The position numbers and the translations under genes are program-made. This document shows positions 7,601-16,560 of a stretch of DNA of 64,000 bases, piece by piece. A model generated the notes under the pieces. It saw nothing but the letters and a program-made list of their open reading frames with translations, searched no databases and was not told where the DNA came from. Numbering within the stretch: position 1 is the first letter of the stretch; each line of letters opens with the position of its first letter. This stretch comes from Martelella sp. HB161492. Its GTDB lineage: Bacteria > Pseudomonadota > Alphaproteobacteria > Rhizobiales > Rhizobiaceae. Location: positions 124,001 through 188,000 of the forward strand of contig NZ_JAATVV010000012.1 in the NCBI RefSeq assembly GCF_013184775.1. The letters are read 5' to 3'.

Positions 7601-9217
7601 TCAACGGCGCCCGACTATCTGGTTTTCAACATCAGCGCGGCCATATTCCTCTCGCTCATAGACCTTCTGCTCATGGATGAAACGGTTGAACACGTCCTGC
7701 GTGATCCGCCCCTTCACCGCCATGAAAAACATCACGAGCCCAAAGACGCCGGCAATAGTGCTGTCGAGCGGATGCGGCACAACACCGATGCCGCCGCCAT
7801 AGCCGCCGAAATAGGACAGCACTGTCAAGCCGACCATATAGATGCCGAACCAGATCGCACTTTGCGGCTCCAGATCCTCACGTCCGATGAAGGCGAGGCG
7901 AAGGAAGAACAATGCAGCACCGACAGCCAGAAGCAGATCGAGCAGCCACATTGTGCTCCATCCGGACCAGTAGATCATCAGCGTGGCAATGACGAAAGCC
8001 GCACCGCCGAGCGTCTTGACAGCCGGAACACGGAACGGACGATGCGCCTCTGGCACCAGCATGCGGAACGCCACCATGGAGACAGGCCCGGCAATGAAGG
8101 ACAGCACGACGGCGGAGCCATTCAATGCCAGAATCGCGTTGAAGGGCAGCAAAATCAGCATGGCCAGCGCGATCACATAGTTGAGCAGCAGCGCCCAGGC
8201 GGGCACGCCGAAGACATTCAGCCTGGCGATCAGACGCGGAAAGACGCCGTTGTTCGACATGGCCAGTGCCAGTCGCGCATTGGAACTGGTCGAAACCAGA
8301 CCACTGCCGGCAGGCGAGATGATCGCGGCAACATTCAGGAGGCTCACCATCCACAAAATGCCGAGCGAGGTTGCCAGAGCGCCCAAAGGCCCGAGATGGT
8401 GCGCGGCCTCAAGCTTGGCCCAGCCACCGGAAATATCGGCCGGGCTCTGCGCGCCGATAAAGGCAATCTGCAGGCCGATATAGACGAACAGGCAGATCAG
8501 CACCGAAAGGATCAGAGCCAGCGGAATGACGCGCTGGGAATTGCGAACTTCCCCCGCCAGATCGATGGCATGGCGGAAGCCGATAAAGGCAAAGACCACG
8601 CCGCCGGTGGCAACGGCGGAGAAAATCCCGGCCGTACCAAAGGGCGCAAACCCGCCAGCCGCCGCATCGGCGAAGTTGCCCTTCTCAAAGCGTGAAGCAA
8701 TCAAGACGACGATGAAAATCAGCGGCACGATCAGCTTGAACCAGGTCAAGCTCGTGTTCAGCCGGGCAAACCAGGTGACACCAAACAGGTTGACGACGGT
8801 CAGCACCGCCAGAAATGCCGCCGCCGCCAGCATGCCTTCCACCGTCAGGTTGCCGGAAGCATCGGTGAGCCACGGAAGGTAGGATGATGCATAACCGAGC
8901 GAGGCCTTCACCTCGATCGGCGCCGTGGTGCAGTAGCCCACCCAGGCGCTCCACCCCATGGCCAGCGCCAGAAGCCGCCCATGCGAGAATTGCGGAATAC
9001 GGGCCAGACCACCGGCAATCGGAAAGAGGGTCGCAATCTCGGCATAGGTCAAAGCGATCAGCAGCATTGCAACCGCACCGATCAACCACGAGATCAAGGA
9101 GGCGGGGCCGGCCATCTGCGCCGTATCGAGCGGTGCAAACAACCATCCGGATCCCAGAACGCCGCCCACAGCGACAAATGTCAGGCCAGTCAGGCCAATT
9201 TCGCGTCGCATTGCCAT
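7601..9217 (-). CDS. APC-superfamily amino acid permease
   Basis: A 538-residue inner-membrane transporter with about 12 hydrophobic segments. The N-terminal helix holds GLTFVAVGGVLGSGWLFA, the unwound G-S-G motif of APC amino-acid/polyamine transporters, and a second conserved region (TYAEIATLFPIAGGLARI) follows. The substrate cannot be read from sequence. The start at 9217 follows AAAGGAG. The C-terminus ends in a charged tail (YEREEYGRADVENQI). It is monocistronic, running toward the extensin-like gene. Confidence 0.9.
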   Translation of the reverse strand: MAMRREIGLTGLTFVAVGGVLGSGWLFAPLDTAQMAGPASLISWLIGAVAMLLIALTYAEIATLFPIAGGLARIPQFSHGRLLALAMGWSAWVGYCTTAPIEVKASLGYASSYLPWLTDASGNLTVEGMLAAAAFLAVLTVVNLFGVTWFARLNTSLTWFKLIVPLIFIVVLIASRFEKGNFADAAAGGFAPFGTAGIFSAVATGGVVFAFIGFRHAIDLAGEVRNSQRVIPLALILSVLICLFVYIGLQIAFIGAQSPADISGGWAKLEAAHHLGPLGALATSLGILWMVSLLNVAAIISPAGSGLVSTSSNARLALAMSNNGVFPRLIARLNVFGVPAWALLLNYVIALAMLILLPFNAILALNGSAVVLSFIAGPVSMVAFRMLVPEAHRPFRVPAVKTLGGAAFVIATLMIYWSGWSTMWLLDLLLAVGAALFFLRLAFIGREDLEPQSAIWFGIYMVGLTVLSYFGGYGGGIGVVPHPLDSTIAGVFGLVMFFMAVKGRITQDVFNRFIHEQKVYEREEYGRADVENQIVGRR

Positions 9218-9540
9218 TATTATTCTCCTTTGTGCTCTACGCGCTTGGTTTTGCGGCAGCCTCCCCTGTTAGGCCTGCTCACGACATCGCGTGGCCGCAG
9301 ACCCCACTATTCTGGTTGTATCTGATATATGTCAATCGCTTTGGTTTATCAGAACGAGATTTTCGTTCATATCATGGGTTGCAACAAAATGCCCGGCGAA
9401 TGCGCTTCGCCGGGCCCGTGTGCCTTCCTTCCGTTCGGACGCCAAAATGCGCCATGACATGCTCGATGAACGCACCGTCCGAAACGCGTTTTTTTGATCC
9501 GGGTGCAGCGCCAGCGGCGTCACCCCCAATGCGGTGTCGA
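9218..9540. other. Intergenic region with terminator and hairpin, no gene
   Basis: These 323 bases hold the upstream region of the permease and the 3' trailer of the glutamate-synthase-like gene. Besides the terminator described separately, TTCGGACG at 9434-9441 pairs with CGTCCGAA at 9476-9483 around a 34-base loop and is followed on the plus strand by a run of seven T. This could be the end of a small RNA, but no promoter is convincing. No coding frame with a ribosome site is seen. Confidence 0.5.
9391..9415 (-). terminator. Terminator hairpin downstream of the glutamate-synthase-like gene
   Basis: A perfect 10-bp stem, GCCCGGCGAA paired with TTCGCCGGGC, with a 5-base loop, followed in the minus direction by ATTTTGTTG. 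It lies about 125 bp after the stop of the upstream minus-strand gene. Confidence 0.65.
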
Positions 9541-11199
9541 TTATGCCTGAACGCTGGCGCGGATGCTGACGAGGTCCTCGACCGGGCGGAAGCTGTCTGA
9601 ACTCGCCGCCCGCCACCAGTCGCCGTAAATCGTGCTGTCCGGATCTTCCAGCAGGATATTTTCCGGCAGAAATGGATGCAGCTTGTCGAGCGAGATCGTT
9701 CCGGACGAACCGACCCGATGCATCAGGTGATGCGGTTGCAGGTCCTGAGGATGCTTGAAGCCGGCGGCCGCGACGATATCGGCCAGCGCCTCAAGGGTTT
9801 TCTTGTGGAAGCGGGCCGCGTGACGCCCCTGCTCTTCCGGCACCAGCGCGCGCTGGCGCCACTTGTCCTGCGTTGCTACACCGGTCGGGCAGGTTCCCTC
9901 ATGGCAGCGCTGCGCCTGAATGCAGCCGACAGACATCATGAAGGCGCGGGCAGCGTTGCACCAGTCAGCGCCAAGCGCCAGATTATGCGCAATACCCATG
10001 CCGGAGAACACCTTGCCACTGGCCGCCAGACGCACATGTTTCTTCACGCCGCCGCCAACAAGAGCGTTACGCATCAGAAGCAGCCCGTCCCAGAGCGGCA
10101 TGCCAACCCAGTCGGCAAGCTCCAGCGGCGCAGCGCCGGTCCCGCCCTCGGCGCCATCGATAACGATGAAATCGGGATAGATGCCGGTCGTGTGCATCGC
10201 CTTGACCAGCGCAAAGGGTTCATGCGGCTGCCCGACACAGAACTTCATGCCAACCGGTTTACCGCCGGAAAGATCACGCATCTTTGCCGCAAATTCCAGC
10301 AGCTGCGCCGGCGTGGAAAACGCCGAATGCGAGCGTGGCGACAGACAGTTCTCATGCGCGGGAACACCGCGCACGGACGCAATTTCCTGCGTCACCTTGG
10401 CCGCCAGAAGCATGCCGCCATGGCCGGGCTTGGCGCCCTGCGACAGCTTGATCTCGGTCATGCGGACCTGGTCATTCTTGGCCTTGTCCGCAAACATCGC
10501 GGGATCGAATTTGCCATCCTTGTCGCGTGCGCCGAAATAGCCGGAACCGATTTCCCATACGAGATCGCCACCATGTTCGAGATGATAGCGGCTGACACCA
10601 CCTTCGCCGGTATCATGATAGAAGCCGCCCATACGCGCGCCGATGTTCAGCGCCCGGATCGCATTGGCAGAAAGCGAACCGAAACTCATCGCTGAAATAT
10701 TGAGAACGGATGCGAAATAGGGCTTGGAACACTGCTCATTGCCCACCAGGACACGCGGCGATTGTTCCGGCTCCGGTTCCGGGTTCATCGAATGACACAC
10801 CCAGTGATGCGGTTCTTCATAGGTATCGCGCTCGGTCCCGAAGGGGATCGTATCGGGTTCGCCATTGGCGCGGGTCTTGATCAGCTGGCGGGCGGCATAG
10901 GAATAGGGCGTACCATGCGTATCATCTTCCACCGCATAGGCGCGGATAAAGGGTCTGAGCTTGAGCGCGCCCCAGCGAATGCGCCCCGCCACGGGATAAT
11001 TGCGCGTAATGGTCCACTGCGATTGAAACAGGTCATAGGCCGCCAGGCTGATGACCGGGATGGTCAGGATCAGAACCCAGTACCACCCAATCGAGATTGC
11101 GCCCGCCGACAGCAGGATCCCGCCGATCGGTACGATGTTGCGAACGAGAATATCCTTCAATGCCGCCCCCCAAAATTCAGGAAATGTCTTTAGGACCAA
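9541..11199 (-). CDS. FMN-binding glutamate synthase family protein, membrane-anchored
   Basis: A 552-residue protein containing the FMN-binding glutamate synthase (GltS-type) domain after one or two N-terminal membrane segments (about residues 20-55). Visible marks are SAMSFGSLS, GEGGVSRYH, SQGAKPGHGG, IDGAEGGTGAAP and a 3Fe-4S motif C-x5-C-x4-C (CIQAQRCHEGTC, near residues 425-436). The glutaminase domain of true glutamate synthase is absent, so the reaction is uncertain; related archaeal-type proteins are described as glutamate synthase-like oxidoreductases. The frame begins with TTG at 11199 without a ribosome site. A second TTG at 11157 sits after a G-rich stretch and may be the real start. 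Confidence 0.85.
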   Translation of the reverse strand: MVLKTFPEFWGAALKDILVRNIVPIGGILLSAGAISIGWYWVLILTIPVISLAAYDLFQSQWTITRNYPVAGRIRWGALKLRPFIRAYAVEDDTHGTPYSYAARQLIKTRANGEPDTIPFGTERDTYEEPHHWVCHSMNPEPEPEQSPRVLVGNEQCSKPYFASVLNISAMSFGSLSANAIRALNIGARMGGFYHDTGEGGVSRYHLEHGGDLVWEIGSGYFGARDKDGKFDPAMFADKAKNDQVRMTEIKLSQGAKPGHGGMLLAAKVTQEIASVRGVPAHENCLSPRSHSAFSTPAQLLEFAAKMRDLSGGKPVGMKFCVGQPHEPFALVKAMHTTGIYPDFIVIDGAEGGTGAAPLELADWVGMPLWDGLLLMRNALVGGGVKKHVRLAASGKVFSGMGIAHNLALGADWCNAARAFMMSVGCIQAQRCHEGTCPTGVATQDKWRQRALVPEEQGRHAARFHKKTLEALADIVAAAGFKHPQDLQPHHLMHRVGSSGTISLDKLHPFLPENILLEDPDSTIYGDWWRAASSDSFRPVEDLVSIRASVQA

Positions 11200-11308
11200 A
11201 TCAATTGGCGTTTATCAGCTTTATAGGCGATGCCGCCGTCCCGCACCAGCCGTGCCGAGCACCTCCATGCCTTCTTTCGACAGGCACAGCATTGAACGGC
11301 GCACGAAA

Positions 11309-11334
11309 AGGCTGGCGCATTGCTGCGCCAGCCT
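11309..11334 (-). terminator. Terminator of the ftrABC operon
   Basis: A perfect 11-bp stem, AGGCTGGCGCA paired with TGCGCCAGCCT, with a 4-base loop, followed in the minus direction by TTTCG. It lies 25 bp past the ftrC stop. Confidence 0.75.
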
Positions 11335-11358
11335 CCTGTTGCTCTCGTCTTCAGAGGA

Positions 11359-12192
11359 TTATCCGGCGATCGCAGTCCGCCGGCGCGGACGGTAGACAAG
11401 TGCGATGACAACGAACCAATAGGCGCAGAAGGCAAGCAGTTCCATCAGATTTGGCCGGGCACGGTAGCCCGTCATCGCGGCAAAGAAACCGCCGGCCGAT
11501 GTGCCATCCGACAGCAGCGCATTGCTGTTCCACAGGCTCCGTGACAGACGCGGCAGCAAGCCGAGATCGATCAGACCATCGACGCCGGTCATCAACAGGC
11601 CGCAGGCGAGAAACAGAAGCAGGATCTCTGTGACGCGGAAAAACACCCGCCAGGAAATGATCCGGCTGCCGGCCATCAGAAGACCATAGGTGAAAATGGC
11701 GAGCACAAGTCCGCAAAGCCCGGCAAGGATACCCGAAAAAACCGATCCCAGCACGCCGGCGGAGAGGATGCCGTAGAGAAAGACAACCGTTTCGCTGCCT
11801 TCGCGCGCCACGGCCACCAGCGCCAGCAGGAACACGCCCCACCAGCGCCTGGCGGCAACAGCACCTTCAAGCGACGTCTCCAGATCGTGCCGCATGGAAC
11901 GGGCATGACTGCGCATCCAGAACACCATCTGCAGGATCAATCCGGCAGCGACAAGGACGATCACGGTCTGGTAGATGGTCTGGGCATCGTCCGAAAGACC
12001 GTCCCCCAGCACGAGAAGCACTGCCGCCAGCAGCCCGGCGACGATGATACCCGCGCCAACACCAGCCCACAGATAAAGGCGCGGCTGCCGCGACGCGAGC
12101 TGCTGACTGACCAGCCAGGCATCGAGAATTCCGATCACCAGCAGTGCCTCGACGCTTTCACGCCAGACAACAAAGGCAATGGATGCAAACAT
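11359..12192 (-). CDS. ftrC: FTR1-family high-affinity iron permease FtrC
   Basis: A 277-residue inner-membrane iron permease with about seven hydrophobic segments. The two R-E-x-x-E motifs that bind iron in FTR1/EfeU proteins are present: RESVE at residues 11-15 and REGSE at 130-134. The start at 12192 follows GGAGGA; 24 further codons upstream in frame belong to the neighbouring gene. It is the third gene of ftrABC; in Bordetella and Brucella the FtrABCD system takes up ferrous iron by oxidising it in the periplasm and passing ferric iron through FtrC. The four-gene context makes the assignment strong. Confidence 0.93.
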   Translation of the reverse strand: MFASIAFVVWRESVEALLVIGILDAWLVSQQLASRQPRLYLWAGVGAGIIVAGLLAAVLLVLGDGLSDDAQTIYQTVIVLVAAGLILQMVFWMRSHARSMRHDLETSLEGAVAARRWWGVFLLALVAVAREGSETVVFLYGILSAGVLGSVFSGILAGLCGLVLAIFTYGLLMAGSRIISWRVFFRVTEILLLFLACGLLMTGVDGLIDLGLLPRLSRSLWNSNALLSDGTSAGGFFAAMTGYRARPNLMELLAFCAYWFVVIALVYRPRRRTAIAG

Positions 12193-12193
12193 G

Positions 12194-12580
12194 TCAGTCC
12201 TCCGGTTCGACCGCGACGAGCACGGCCGGTGCGGCATCAGGGTGGAAATCATCAAAGAAGGCATATTCGCCGGGATCGAGATACTTGATCACGATGAAGG
12301 TCGTGACCCCCGGCCCGATCACCTTTTCCTTGCGCAGCGGAATGCTCTCAAATTCCGCTGGCGTGGCCCCGTTATTGATCAGCTGGATCTCGAACCGGGT
12401 CTCAGCCGGGACTTCGAGACGCTGCGGGGCAACAACCCCGTCATCAAAGGTGATCGTGAAAACAGGATCATCGGCGCTTGCAGCCGGGCCTGAATATCCA
12501 GCAACAGCAATTGCCAGGCCGGCAGCGACAAGGCCGCTGCCGAGGAACCGGCCCCTATGATGCAGACGATCAGTAGCCAC
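12194..12580 (-). CDS. ftrB: Periplasmic cupredoxin FtrB
   Basis: A 128-residue exported protein with a cupredoxin domain. The signal peptide is at about residues 10-35 (GSGLVAAGLAIAVAGYSG). The mature part has FTITFDDGVVAPQRLEVP, RFEIQLINNGATPAEFES and DPGEYAFFDDFHPD, the P19/EfeO-type cupredoxin pattern; a copper His can be proposed in FHPD. I start it at GTG 12580, which overlaps the end of ftrA; the in-frame extension further upstream is antisense-like noise. In FtrABCD, FtrB is thought to oxidise the iron delivered by FtrA. It ends 1 bp before the ftrC start. Confidence 0.85.
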   Translation of the reverse strand: MATDRLHHRGRFLGSGLVAAGLAIAVAGYSGPAASADDPVFTITFDDGVVAPQRLEVPAETRFEIQLINNGATPAEFESIPLRKEKVIGPGVTTFIVIKYLDPGEYAFFDDFHPDAAPAVLVAVEPED

Positions 12581-13121
12581 CCTTCTTGCCCACCCCGGTA
12601 TAGACAAAATCATAGGTCGTCTCGAACGGCGCAAACCAGGGCGCCACGCCGGTTTCCTCATCCACGTGACGGCCAAAGGCCATGCCATCCGGCGGCGCAA
12701 TGGCAAAGACCAGATGATATTCGCCGGGTCCATCCAGCTTGACATTGTCGCCGTAATGCGGCCCGTCAGAGGCAACCATCGGCATCAGCGGCCCGGAGGA
12801 AACCGTCGCGCCATCCTTGGTCAAAGTGTAGCTTATGACCAGATAGGGCATCCAGTCTCCGGTGGCGAAGCCGTTTTCATTATCCCGTGCCGCATGAATA
12901 TCAGCCTCCAGATGCACGTCGCTGTCTTCGGCAGCGCGCATCATGCCGGGCGGCTCCATCGCGATCGGCTGCAGGTAAACGGCAGCGACTTCCATGCCGC
13001 CAGCCTCCTGCGGCTCGCCGATTGGATATTCAAGCGCTGAAGCGGAGCCCGCGAAAAGAACGGATGCGGCGGTGAATGCGGAGGACAGCAGTACGGTCCG
13101 GAACAACATATTGCGGTGCAT
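12570..13121 (-). CDS. ftrA: P19-type periplasmic iron-binding protein FtrA
   Basis: A 183-residue exported protein of the P19/Tp34 family. It has a signal peptide (to about residue 29, SASA-LEYPIG). Mature motifs are MEVAAVYLQPIAMEP, DVHLEADIHA (acidic and His metal ligands), GDWMPYLVISYTL, PMVASDGPHYGDNV and GEYHLVFAI. These place the copper and iron site ligands typical of P19: the Met in QPIAMEP, the His in DVHLEAD and the His in DGPHYG. AGGAA lies before the ATG at 13121. First gene of ftrABC, divergent from ftrD, with a palindromic candidate operator between them. Confidence 0.92.
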   Translation of the reverse strand: MHRNMLFRTVLLSSAFTAASVLFAGSASALEYPIGEPQEAGGMEVAAVYLQPIAMEPPGMMRAAEDSDVHLEADIHAARDNENGFATGDWMPYLVISYTLTKDGATVSSGPLMPMVASDGPHYGDNVKLDGPGEYHLVFAIAPPDGMAFGRHVDEETGVAPWFAPFETTYDFVYTGVGKKGGY

Positions 13122-13251
13122 TGGCGTTTCCTGGTTGATGACGTCGATGCAGTAAATGTTTCACCCGAAGAAATCTGGAGTCAATAAAGAAAGTTTTAAA
13201 TATCCGACACGACACTTGATGGTTGTCAAATCATTTACTGGTGCGCTGTGC

Positions 13252-13269
13252 TAAACATGAGAATGTTTA
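13252..13269. promoter_or_regulatory. Candidate iron-responsive operator between ftrA and ftrD
   Basis: TAAACAT (13252-13258) and ATGTTTA (13263-13269) form a perfect 7-bp inverted repeat around GAGA, in the AT-rich divergent ftrABC/ftrD promoter region. Iron control by Fur, Irr or RirA would be expected, but I cannot match the site firmly to one of them. Confidence 0.5.
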
Positions 13270-13355
13270 TCCTGATTTAGTTTTCATAACGTCTTGAAGA
13301 CACGACCGGCACCGTTGCTTGCCAAAAGTAGAGACCGACAGCCGAAAGTCTTGAA

Positions 13356-14816
13356 ATGACAGAGATATATCATCACCGGGACTTCCTGCCCGAGCCGAGA
13401 CGCGCAGTGAGGAAACCGCCGGTCGACGCGGCCCTCCCCCCGCGTCCGCTCTGGCTTGAGCGCTTGGAAGGCTTGGCCGTAGGCTGGCGCAGTCATTTCG
13501 GCTGGATTCAGGCCTTGATGTTTGTCGTATTCCTCATTGTGCTCGGCGCGCCGCTTTTCCTGCCGGAACCGAAACCGGAGACGACGCCGCTCTCAGACTG
13601 GACGCTTGCACTGCAATATCTTCTCTGGGGGATCTGGTTCCCGCTGGTCTTTCTGTCTGTCATCGTCTTCGGACGCGCCTGGTGCGGCATATTGTGCCCG
13701 ATGGGCGCAGCTTCGGAACTTGCCAACCGCTTCGGGTTTCAGGCAAAGATCCCGGCCTGGATCAGGTGGGAGGGAACGCCGGCCCTGAGCTTCATCATCA
13801 TGACGCTCTACGGCCAGACCATTGGCGTCCGCGACCACCCGGAGGCCGCAGCCGGCCTGTTTGGCGGCACCATGCTGCTGGCGATTGCGATTGGTGGCCT
13901 TTACGGCCGCAAGAAACGGGTATGGTGCCGGCATCTTTGTCCGATCGGGCGCGTCCTCGGCCTGTATTCGCGCCTCGGTGCGGTGCAGTTCACGCCCAAG
14001 ATCAGGCTGCCCGGCGGCGATGCCTACACACAAAAGGGTGCCTGCCCGACCATGATCGACCTGCCCCGCAAGGCAGAAAGCCGCCATTGCATCGAGTGCT
14101 TTCGCTGCGTCCATCCCAATGCTGCCGGCAGCGTCCGCCTCGACATCCGCCGTCCCGGTCGCGAGATCGAGGACATCCGCGACCACCGCGCCAACCGCGC
14201 CGAAGCCTGGTTCCTGTTCATGGATACTGGCGTTGCCCTTGGTGGTTTCCTCTGGCTCGTGCTGCCGCAATATCAGCAATGGCGCCAGGCTTTCGGCGTG
14301 TTCGCGATCCGCCATCACTGGACATGGGTCACCGAGGTCGGGCCGGCTTTCCTGATGAGCGTGCACCCCGCGCGCGCGGAAGTGTTCCGCTGGCTCGACT
14401 TTCTGATGATTGTCGGCTTCATGCTGGCGGTGATGGCGGTGCTGACGGCGGTTCTGGCCACACTGACCTGCACAAGTGCCTGGCTGTCACGCCGCGCCGG
14501 GGCGGATGCCGGCTTTAGCCAGCTCTTCACCGAACTTGGCTATCAATATGCCCCGGTCGCGCTGATGAGCCTGATCATCGGCCTCGGCGCAGAACTGCTC
14601 GACCCCTTGCGCTATACCGGCCTCGGCGAAGCTGGTGCCGGTGCCATCCGTGGCGGGCTGTTCCTGACGGGGCTCATCTGGAGCATATGGCTCGGCTATC
14701 GCATTCTCGAGCGACAGCAGGTTTCCCCCCTGCGTCGCATCCTGCCGCTTCTGCCCGGCATTGCCGGAAGCCTGTTTGTCGGGCTCGGCTGGTGGCCCGC
14801 CATATTCGGACTGTAG
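13356..14816 (+). CDS. ftrD: Membrane-bound polyferredoxin-like protein FtrD
   Basis: A 486-residue inner-membrane protein of the NapH/FtrD type with about eight hydrophobic segments. Two C-x3-CP motifs follow membrane helices (AWCGILCPMG and VWCRHLCPIG), and a soluble Cys cluster, HCIECFRCVHPN, lies between helices four and five. FtrD is proposed to pass electrons to or from the periplasmic ferrous oxidation step of FtrABC. The third cluster shows C-x2-C-x2-C with no fourth Cys directly after it, so its cofactor is uncertain. It is divergently transcribed from ftrABC, which is the arrangement that suggests shared iron control. Confidence 0.9.
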   Translation: MTEIYHHRDFLPEPRRAVRKPPVDAALPPRPLWLERLEGLAVGWRSHFGWIQALMFVVFLIVLGAPLFLPEPKPETTPLSDWTLALQYLLWGIWFPLVFLSVIVFGRAWCGILCPMGAASELANRFGFQAKIPAWIRWEGTPALSFIIMTLYGQTIGVRDHPEAAAGLFGGTMLLAIAIGGLYGRKKRVWCRHLCPIGRVLGLYSRLGAVQFTPKIRLPGGDAYTQKGACPTMIDLPRKAESRHCIECFRCVHPNAAGSVRLDIRRPGREIEDIRDHRANRAEAWFLFMDTGVALGGFLWLVLPQYQQWRQAFGVFAIRHHWTWVTEVGPAFLMSVHPARAEVFRWLDFLMIVGFMLAVMAVLTAVLATLTCTSAWLSRRAGADAGFSQLFTELGYQYAPVALMSLIIGLGAELLDPLRYTGLGEAGAGAIRGGLFLTGLIWSIWLGYRILERQQVSPLRRILPLLPGIAGSLFVGLGWWPAIFGL

Positions 14817-14874
14817 TCAGCTCATTATGTGCCTGGGTCGGGAGAAGAGCGAGCTTTGAGACCGGCAGGCCCGC

Positions 14875-14944
14875 GGCGCTCTATCTTGTTGAAACTACGC
14901 ATCGTTCATTTCGAAAACCGATTCCGATTTTCGAGCCGATGCGC
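14875..14944 (-). repeat. Rhizobiales-type ~70-bp intergenic repeat, copy A
   Basis: Read on the minus strand it begins GCGCATCGGCTCGAAAATCG and ends in AACAAGATAGAGCGC, aligning with the copy at 51221-51290. The central part can form a hairpin (CGAAAAnCG...CGnTTTTCG). The repeat ends against the 3' end of the solute-binding protein gene. Confidence 0.65.
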
Positions 14945-15738
14945 TAAAGTTTCGAAGGCAGCGGCACATGCAGCCAGCGCAAGGCAATGGCGTTGAGCGC
15001 ACCGGATTTCAGCGCCTTGTCGATGCTGCTGTTGACCGCCTTCAGCAGGGCCGGCTCTCCCTTGCCAACACCGACGAAACAAGGCGAATTGCTGATCAGG
15101 AATTTTGGTTCCGGCCGGCGCAGAAGCCCGGTCTCCATAATGGTCGCGGCAATGATATTGCCGGTTGCAATCGCATCAACAGAGCCGGACAGAAAGGCGC
15201 TGATCGTGCCGCCATTGTCATCGTATTGCATGATTGTGGCCCCGGCCGGGGCGATCTTTTCCAGCGCCGTTTCCTCAAGCGAACCGCGCGTCACCCCGAC
15301 AGTCTTGCCGGAAAGATCCGACGGATCGGTGATCTTGACATCGCCCGGCGCAAAAACGCCGCTGTAAAAGGGGGCATAGGCATGGGAAAAATCAATCTTC
15401 CGGCTTCGCTCCGCCGTCTTGCCCAGTGAGGAAATCACGAGATCGACACGCTTATCGACAAGGGCATCGATCCGGTCACTGCTGGCGACTGGCACCAGCT
15501 CCAGATCGACGGCAAGATCATCGGCGACGATGTGTGCAACATCGATATCATAGCCAATCAGTGTCCCGCTTGGATCCTTCGTACCAAAGGGCGGAAAATC
15601 CTCCGGCACGGCAATGCGGATCGTGCCCTGAGCCTTGATATCGGAAAGCGTGTCTGCCTGCGCCGGCACCATCCGGGCAGACATGCCCAAAGCAAGCGCT
15701 AACGCAACAAGCACACAGCGAATTGCCTTGCCTGTCAT
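14944..15738 (-). CDS. Amino-acid-type ABC transporter substrate-binding protein
   Basis: A 264-residue periplasmic solute-binding protein (SBP_bac_3 family). It has a signal peptide (residues 1-29, ending AQA-DTLSDIK). The mature part starts with the family pattern GTIRIAVPEDFPPFG and has IGYDIDVAHIVADDL, VDLVISSLGKTAERSRKIDFS and a GKTVGVTRGSLEE segment. I start it at ATG 15738 because AGGGG lies 7 bp upstream. No permease or ATPase gene is adjacent, so it is an orphan component; the ligand is probably an amino acid, which is inference from the family. It is divergent from the DsbA-like gene. Confidence 0.88.
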   Translation of the reverse strand: MTGKAIRCVLVALALALGMSARMVPAQADTLSDIKAQGTIRIAVPEDFPPFGTKDPSGTLIGYDIDVAHIVADDLAVDLELVPVASSDRIDALVDKRVDLVISSLGKTAERSRKIDFSHAYAPFYSGVFAPGDVKITDPSDLSGKTVGVTRGSLEETALEKIAPAGATIMQYDDNGGTISAFLSGSVDAIATGNIIAATIMETGLLRRPEPKFLISNSPCFVGVGKGEPALLKAVNSSIDKALKSGALNAIALRWLHVPLPSKL

Positions 15739-15988
15739 ACTCATTCCCCTGATGCGCACTTTGTGCTCCTCATGCCCGCGCGGAACGGGCCTCCGGATTT
15801 TTGTGCGTCTATTACGACCGAGTATGGCCGGGAACGGCCTATTCTTCAAGTTGCAACGCCAATGCAAAATCAAGATAACCCGCAGTCTCGTACAGCTATC
15901 GTGCTTGACTTCAACGAAAGACCACGAAAAATTCGCCCGGCCCCTCACAAACGCCAGCAAAACGTGCGACTGACAAAAGGATCCCATC

Positions 15989-16549
15989 ATGACGACAACG
16001 CCCTGGAAAGCAGAACCGCTGACATTTGGCCACGGGCCACGCGTTCTCGAGATCTTCCTGGAGCCAACCTGCCCCTTCTGCGTCAAGACCTTCAGCAAGC
16101 TGGATGCCTTGCTGGAGGCGGCCGGCGAAGGCCGGTTGACGGTGAAACTGCGGCTGCAATCACAGCCCTGGCACATGTTTTCCGGTGTCATCACCCGCTG
16201 CATCATTGCCGCATCCACCCTGCCGGATGGCCGTGAAATGGCGAAAAAGGTCTTTGCCGCTGTCGGCGACCACCGGATGGAATTTGAATTTGAAGGCCAC
16301 GCCCGCGGCCCGAACATGGATGCTACGCCGAACGACATCATCGCCCGGATCGAGTCCTATTCCGGCGTGCCGCTGAAGGCTGCCTTCGATCAGCAGGGCC
16401 TTGAGACCGAAATCAAATGGCATGCGAAATATGCCCGCCAGAACGGCATCCACGTCTCGCCCACCTTCATGATCGACGGGCTGATTGCACCGAAAATGTC
16501 GAGCGGCGACACGATCGAGCAATGGATCGCCGAGATCGGCCTCGACTGA
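15989..16549 (+). CDS. DsbA-family thioredoxin-fold protein, CPFC motif
   Basis: A 186-residue protein of the DsbA/FrnE-like group with no signal peptide, so probably cytoplasmic. The active-site motif CPFC follows EIFLEPT near residue 28. A helical insert follows, then the cis-proline loop VSPTFMIDG and a C-terminal helix IEQWIAEIG. It should catalyse thiol-disulfide exchange; the partner is unknown. AAGGA lies before the ATG. It stands 250 bp from the divergent solute-binding gene and upstream of a DUF2147 gene. Confidence 0.85.
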   Translation: MTTTPWKAEPLTFGHGPRVLEIFLEPTCPFCVKTFSKLDALLEAAGEGRLTVKLRLQSQPWHMFSGVITRCIIAASTLPDGREMAKKVFAAVGDHRMEFEFEGHARGPNMDATPNDIIARIESYSGVPLKAAFDQQGLETEIKWHAKYARQNGIHVSPTFMIDGLIAPKMSSGDTIEQWIAEIGLD

Positions 16550-16560
16550 CGCGGCCCCGT

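Noticed and set aside
7211-8695. 494-codon plus-strand frame
   Set aside because: Antisense to the extensin-like gene and the permease gene; composition is not protein-like.
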